64,000 nucleotides of DNA from Adineta ricciae (Eukaryota > Rotifera > Eurotatoria > Adinetida > Adinetidae): positions 186,001 through 250,000 of the forward strand of contig CAJNOJ010000054.1 in the NCBI GenBank assembly GCA_905250025.1, written 5' to 3'. Positions 58,304-64,000 of this stretch are shown here, piece by piece. A program made the position numbers and the translations under genes. The notes under the pieces were generated by a model. That model ran no database searches, was not told the origin of the DNA, and saw nothing but the letters and a program-made list of their open reading frames with translations. Each line of letters starts with the position of its first letter. Position 1 is the stretch's first letter.

Positions 58304-59545
58304 ATTGAGAATGAAAAATATAATAACTCGATGTCTGACGTATGAAATCTTCGAAGCAAGTCATCCATGACGAATCTTACAGAACGTGAAAACATTTATC
58401 ACTGGTTGAGTCAGTGATACAAGTCGATAGTCATTCAGTCGAAACTTCGACGGATAATATACTGCATTACTAATGTTCTCTAGAGCATTGTACATGAATG
58501 ATATCCAGTAATCTGTTTCTTCTACAAAAGAATTATCATTGTGCCGTTTAGATGACCCTATGAACAATGACGAATAATTTGTTAATTAAGTAAAATAATT
58601 GTGATCTTTCGAATAAATGAAATGCAGTTGAAATATCTGTAATACATTTCGATTCAAACATAATCATTTCTGAATAATCTCGAAAGGGTGACAGATGTCA
58701 AATGTACACTTCAAATTGTCAGCAAGAAAAGCGGTTAACTTCACCCAATCCGACTGAATTCCATCTAAGAACATGAAAATACATTCGATGGTATTTCAAT
58801 GTCAATCCGACAAACGTTTGTGTAAATTATTCGGAGAATTTCAATTATTCATACAATTTCTTTCTAACCAAATATTCCTTTCACACGTGATTAAATTATA
58901 AGATAAATCTGTGTCTGGTTTACTGAAACACTTAGTTGAATTTTCAAATGTGCGAGTTTTTCATTATTTGAAAACAGATAGCAAAGTTTCGAAGATATTT
59001 CATTTGCTCACTGCTTCTAATCATGTCGAAATGTAGAGGCCATTTGTTTGTCCCTCTTTCCTTCCTTCTCTTTCGAATATGCAAACATGATGAACGCAGA
59101 TGTATTCGTCGCGGCGTTAATATTGTTTTCTTCTCTTTCTCTTTCTCATTCTTTCTCTCTCACCCCTTACCGCCGACAATGTTGTCTTGCCGTCAATGTG
59201 TTACTTTCTTTTGACAGTCGATTGGCGTTCGTTTTCTTTTTTCTGTCGACTACCGTCCGTCGGCCTTGACCAGTGGCCGCCAAAAGAGAGCGAGGAAGAA
59301 GTGAGCCATGTCATTGTTCTTTCTTCTTCACTCTCAGTGAACGGACGACGACGACGAAAGAAATGAGTGGATGGTGAATGAACATCATTCCCTTTTCTTT
59401 TCTTGTTCTATTTGAAGGTCAGTTCAAACACACTGCCGCTTTGTAAAACAAAAAAAGGACGATTTGCGACTGCTCTTTTGCTCCACCCATCGTTTTCAAT
59501 GATCAAAGACAAGCAATAATGTTTCGATTTTGAAAGAAAAGAAGA
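58304..59545. other. Intergenic, divergent promoter region
   Basis: Between the small-protein gene (minus) and the TCF/LEF gene (plus). Around 59280-59360 there is a GC-richer stretch with repeated GACGAC and GAAGAA units that may belong to the TCF leader. No coding feature supported. Confidence 0.4.
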
Positions 59546-61593
59546 ATGGCATCTCCAAGATTTGATCCAAGTCAATTCCAAACACCTACTAAGAAACAAA
59601 ATCCTTCGTCCCCCTTAACTTCTCCCTCATCAATTTCAACGACATCGACAAATCCGAAACAACGTTCAGTCACTGGAAGTAGCAACACAAATGATGAAAC
59701 AATCACAACGATTAAAATGGAGGATGGTACCGATGAAGTGAAAGTCTTCTCTGCATCGACTATCAAAAAGAATGAACCTGATGATGATATCGATGTTGAC
59801 GGAATCGAAGATCGACTCTCACCAGTTGTTGAAGAACCAGTAAGTTTCATCGATTGAAACAATATATCCTCACGAAATTTCCTGCATTTCTAGACAAGCC
59901 CGAATAAAAATGATGCATTAAATGGTAGTCTTTCTGGCTTATACACATCACCATTTCTGTATCCATATTTTCATCCAATGTTCCATCCGTATTTAATGGC
60001 TGCAGCTGCACAAGCAAATGCGGCTGCCTCATCCACAGTAAATACTGTCACTTAACTGTTTATGCCAGTTTTGAGAAAAATAAACTTTGTAGGATAAAAC
60101 AGCGACGGATGGATCGACCCCATTACCTCCTAATCCATATGGAGCTGCACCTTCTCCCTTCTCTGGTTTTAATCCAGGTAAAACAGAATATTTGAATGCG
60201 TATGTACGAATAATTTGTGTTTGAAGGCATGCCTTTTCCTTCGTTGTATCCACCTGGAATGGTCAATCAACCATTTCGACCAAATCTGTTCAATCCATTC
60301 GGAATTCCTATACCTACACCCGGTGTTCGTCCTCCTCCACCTGCTTCAGCATCATCGTCGTCTTCTTCATCTTCAAATCGTCACCATCAAAACTATGATG
60401 GATCTCCTCGAAAGTAAGTGTCATTCTCTTCTCGTAGAAAGGTCATTTCCATTTCGTCTTTTCTAGTCTTAGCGCACTGCTTGATGCACAACGACCAAAG
60501 AAACCTCATATAAAAAAACCTCTAAATGCTTTTATGCTTTATATGAAAGAACAACGTGCACATGTTATTGAAGAATGTACATTAAAAGAATCATCGGCAA
60601 TAAATAAAGTTCTTGGACAGAAATGGAAAGAATTACCACGAGCTGAACAAGACAAATACTATGGTAAAACCGAATGAAAATCTTTACATAATCCTGTTCG
60701 ATCATTTTCCGTTAAATTTTGTAGAATTAGCTAAAGAAGAGCGAAATCGTCATATGCAATTGTATCCTGGTTGGTCAGCCAGGGATAATTACGGTTTAAA
60801 GAAGAAACGTCAGTCAAGTGGACATACGCCTTTATTGAACAATGCGAATAAAAAAGCACCCAGAGAAAACAATTCAATGGTGAATAGTCCGGGACATTTG
60901 AATCATAATAGTCCACATCGATTCGGTCAACCACATCATTTGATCAACAGTCCACATATGAATTCCAATAAGAATCCAATGCAACTAGAGAATGGTAAAC
61001 ATCGAACCAAAATTGACTTTCGAAACGATGATATTTTGTCTTTAGATTGTTTAAATCAAAAGAAATGTCGAGCTCGATTTGGTTTAGAAGGGCAAAGTCA
61101 ATGGTGTAAACATTGTCGTCGAAAGAAGAAATGCACACGATTTCTCGAAGAAGATATGTCAAATCATGCGAATAATAATCCAAATCATATGATGAATAAT
61201 TATCATAATCCTTCACTAAATACTCACGGTATGAGTGTCGGTAGCAATGGTAATCCATCGTCGATAAGTTCACCTCGAACGAATCAATCGGATGATGAAG
61301 ATGATTCGATGAATGAACCAGATGGTGATGATATTTTAGCTCGACAAGTTGATTCCATTGAAGATGATGATGACGATGACGAAAATGACAACGACGACGA
61401 TGATGATGACAGTGATGAAGAAAATAAACAACAGCATCATCATCATCATCAACAGCAAACGAATTCTCATGTTTATAAGCCAATCCCGTCGAAAATTGAG
61501 CCTCTTCAATCACAATTTCATCCTCCACCACCTGCACATCTCTATCAACCTTCAGCAATGCCAGCTCATTTTACGCCTAATTTTCATTATTAG
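59546..61593 (+). CDS. TCF/LEF: TCF/LEF transcription factor (Wnt pathway) with C-clamp
   Basis: Six exons (59546-59839, 59894-60037, 60093-60177, 60227-60413, 60467-60663, 60725-61593) encode 591 residues. TCF/LEF proteins bind Wnt target genes and switch from repressor to activator when beta-catenin binds. An acidic N-terminal part ([19 protein letters not shown], residues about 63-90) is placed and composed like the beta-catenin-binding region. The HMG box spans about 247-325, with [19 protein letters not shown] and [20 protein letters not shown]-clamp follows at about 414-442 ([20 protein letters not shown]), the extra DNA-binding element of E-tail isoforms and of Pangolin. The remainder is Pro/His/Asn-rich with a long Asp tract. 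No break seen. The catenin site is in a less usual place, about 60 residues in, after a Ser/Thr/Pro-rich start. Confidence 0.95.
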
Positions 61594-62545
61594 AAAATGA
61601 AAATACAGTCCTGTTCGGTTTTCCTTTTCTTTTTTTGTTCAAGATAATTTTTTTGGTGCTTATGTACATTAAAACGTCTCTATATGAAATTATTTGACTC
61701 GAGTGACAAACTTCTACTCTGCGGTTCTTGTTTCTTTCTCGCGAGCTTTTTTTCTTGTTTTCTGATTACTCTGTATTTGGCGAGCATGCGAAATTGCTTG
61801 TAATTTCGACATGTGGATATATTAATGAAAAAAAAACACGAAAACTAAAGCAACAATCGGTTTTTTTATCAATTTTATTAATATCGAAGAATGGTCGTTC
61901 ATTGTGTTCGTATTGTAAATATCGAACCATTCCAAAAAGAGTATTTTCGGTACTTTCATCTCTCGTATAAATACTAGGAATGTATGTCGAAGGAAATTTA
62001 TGAGTAAGATATATTATTTGAGTGTTTTTACAAATACTTTTCAACTAGTTGAAGGATTTCGATGGATAATTGAAAAAAAAGCGAATCAAGTGTTGAGAAG
62101 ATAAATTATTATTATTATTACATATCATTGGGTGTTATTTTAAAGATGATTTTTATTGGAATTGTGGAGAATTTCTTGGGAAGCTCGATCTCACGATTTC
62201 AGAGTCTAGTGCATTGGAGTATACATGTGTTGTTCGAAATTGCGAATAAAATTTACTTTTTTCCGTATAATTCATGTAGAAAACGCTAAAGCGCAGGCTT
62301 TGTTTATCAACAAAATACGAATGAAAGGATCATTTATGGTTTCCTATTGTCCTCAAGACTATATATTATTTATTAATTCCACCGAGCAACCGAATAAAAA
62401 ACTCTTAATATTAATTAGAACGAAAGAAAAACAACCGTAATCATGTCCGAGAAGCTCCAAAAACTGTCCTATAACTGAAACGAAATTATATATTCAAGTA
62501 GCAAAACGAAAAATATCGACATCGAATTCAATTCTCGATACAATA
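61594..62545. other. Intergenic
   Basis: 3' flank of the TCF gene and 5' flank of the tail-anchored protein gene, with a short (ATT)n run near 62107-62120. No coding feature supported. Confidence 0.45.
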
Positions 62546-63412
62546 ATGGTAAGATTGATACGATACTGATCGATGTGTAGTAGGCTTTTATTGCGTATTA
62601 TTCCATAGGCATATAGTCGACCAAGTGGACCATCTCGACAACCGGAACCACTAGAACCACCAATTGGTTTTCTAGAATCGATGAGAGAATCGTATAGTTT
62701 AGGGGTGAACGACAACATGATGCCGCAGATAAACTTGCCGGTTTCATCGCCATTGCCACTCAACAGATCTCAATACGATATGAACACATCGAATAATATA
62801 TCAGCACGTGGTTTCGATCGATATTCGATGAATAATTCGTATACGAGAAATAACGACCACAGGTTATCATCGACACTTGATCATAGTCCTTATACTGTCA
62901 AATCACCAGACTCGCCGTTGCCATTGTCACCAGTCAACGCAGGACAAGCAACATTGGGAAAGAGTCAATGGTCAAGCGATCAAAACTACAACAAACAATC
63001 TGATCAATGGTCGCCCGCACCGTTAAATTCGACTCGTAATGACACAACATCAAATGACCGTTATTCGTCGAATACGACATATACGCAAATTATTGAACGA
63101 TCACCACCGACTAACAACTCGGGTAAATCGTATGAACCATGGACACCGACTAGTTCATTTACTAAAACATCGAATAAGACTACCAGTAGTACAAGTGCAT
63201 CCGATATTCAAATGATCAAAAGGTAAAATAGAATATTTGTGTAGATAGTACTGATTGATGTGTAATTCCATTCTAGTGCGAATAAATCATCCGGCGTAAC
63301 AACCAATTGGTGCTCTCCTCGCTGTAAATTGGGTGTACTTGGATTCGTTATCGGACTTCTTGCAGTCGGAATCGGAGTAGCTGTTGTGTTAGTCTTATGG
63401 CTTAGACGATAA
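62546..63412 (+). CDS. Tail-anchored membrane protein with disordered Ser/Asn/Pro-rich head
   Basis: Exons 62546-62548 (only the ATG), 62609-63222 and 63277-63412 give 250 residues. The start codon is followed directly by a gtaaga donor, so exon 1 carries just one codon, joined in phase 0. Residues 2-210 are Ser/Asn/Pro/Tyr-rich and polar, with SPDSPLPLSP-type Ser-Pro sites that could be phosphorylated. The last 35 residues contain WCSPRCKLGVLG and a membrane span VIGLLAVGIGVAVVLVLWL ending in RR. That is the layout of a C-terminal tail anchor, with the bulk in the cytosol. I do not recognise the family. No break seen. Confidence 0.7.
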
Positions 63413-63831
63413 GCTCATGACGACTCAGTCGAAATGACATTAATTCGATAAAACTTTTATACATACTTTTCTATTATTATTCTTCCTTGTTTGAAATACA
63501 ATATGATAACAATGTCTTCTGACTATTATATTATAAATTGTATACATCGAAGGAATAACACCGATCTATCTTGTAAAATACATATAACAGATATTTCTAT
63601 CTACGTGAATAATAGAATGTATATGTTCAAGCGTCATGAAAGTCACTCACTCTCTCTGACTCTTACTCTACTCTGTTGATGAATTTTGTTAAGATTAAAC
63701 TTAGTTGTATCTATCACGAACTGTAATGTGGGAAACAAAATGGGCGGTAGTTTTGTGCAATGAACTGTAACGAAATAAGGTTATCGAATATAATCGTTTG
63801 TATTAGTGACGTGCACAGATCATTCAATACA
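63413..63831. other. Intergenic
   Basis: 3' flank of the tail-anchored protein gene; no feature supported. Confidence 0.4.
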
Positions 63832-64000
63832 ATGACAATACATTTTCGATTATCACTAAAAGCTCCTAATGAAGGCCAAGATAATTTCTTTCTTTGGAGT
63901 ATGGTTATTCTTCCAATCATTGCTGAATGTTCGTACGTTGTTGATGCTACTTACTACATTTATCATGACGCACCGATTCATCGTTATCAAGGACTAGTTT
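63832..64000 (+). CDS. Possible start of a gene cut by the window edge
   Basis: Open frame from an ATG in ACAATGA context to the window end, 56 codons, starting MTIHFRLSLKAPNEGQDN with a hydrophobic stretch WSMVILPIIAECSY. The composition looks protein-like. No domain can be named from this length, and an upstream exon cannot be excluded. Confidence 0.35.
   Translation, partial: MTIHFRLSLKAPNEGQDNFFLWSMVILPIIAECSYVVDATYYIYHDAPIHRYQGLV

Noticed and set aside
1-64000. Virus-derived or LTR elements, LINEs, CRISPR arrays and rRNA genes
   Set aside because: No reverse transcriptase, capsid, integrase, repeat-spacer or rRNA-like sequence was noticed on either strand.

Overview
The window looks like nuclear DNA of a bdelloid rotifer (Adineta/Rotaria type). 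It carries animal-only genes (Drosha, a LIM-homeobox gene, TCF/LEF, XMAP215, STRA6-like, GM2-activator-like). Most introns are 45-65 bp with GT..AG ends. It is AT-rich, genes are close together, and there is a chemoreceptor-like GPCR, an EGF-STRA6 fusion, mariner-type relics and decayed gene pieces between genes. This assignment is inferred from gene content; I could not run a search. No rRNA, tRNA, CRISPR array or virus-derived element was recognised.

Layout, left to right. 0.7-6.4 kb: two low-complexity structural protein genes that share a short Pro/Glu-Arg-Val core (921 aa, 7 exons, minus; 164 aa, plus), with an N-terminal fragment of a TMEM181-like gene pressed against the 3' end of the second. 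7.4-10.1 kb: peroxisomal acyl-CoA oxidase of the ACOX3 type, ending in SKL. 11.9-14.7 kb: gamma-glutamyltransferase. 16-20 kb: gene-poor, with a mariner-type MITE, an LRR-like fragment and a BED/hAT-like relic. 21-23.7 kb: EGF + STRA6-like membrane receptor. 24.1-27.6 kb: a small hypothetical gene, a type II glycosyltransferase-like gene and a Lhx6/8 (Arrowhead) LIM-homeobox gene. 28.7-31.5 kb: choline-transporter-like protein. 31.8-36.1 kb: Drosha. 37-39.6 kb: a small secreted protein and a single-pass membrane protein. 41-42.5 kb: cystathionine gamma-lyase. 43.8-44.5 kb: GM2-activator-like secreted protein. 45.3-53.7 kb: a large XMAP215/CKAP5 gene. 54.3-55.3 kb: GPCR. 56.7-57.3 kb: internally deleted mariner. 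57.5-58.3 kb: two small hydrophilic proteins, one resembling fungal Grg1. 59.5-61.6 kb: TCF/LEF with HMG box and C-clamp. 62.5-63.4 kb: tail-anchored protein. A gene cut by the window edge may start at 63.8 kb.

The most unusual points are these. (1) In the LIM-homeobox gene the exon for homeodomain helix 3 is present twice, in the same splice phase and with different recognition helices, so the gene could switch DNA-reading helices by splicing. (2) In the XMAP215 gene the TOG1-TOG2 cassette is duplicated in tandem, with patches of near-identity that run through introns. Between the copies sits an alternative last exon that would give a two-TOG protein with a basic Ser/Thr tail and an SxIP (EB-binding) motif. 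(3) The two structural proteins at the left end lack signal peptides and combine alveolin/articulin-like motifs with Cys/Pro repeats, which makes them candidates for the intracytoplasmic lamina of the rotifer skin. (4) Several genes have an acceptor-like AG just before the ATG, which fits spliced-leader trans-splicing.

Exon coordinates were read by eye from GT..AG sites and reading-frame continuity. For each recognised gene the exon phases close exactly on an open frame, but no transcript evidence was available.
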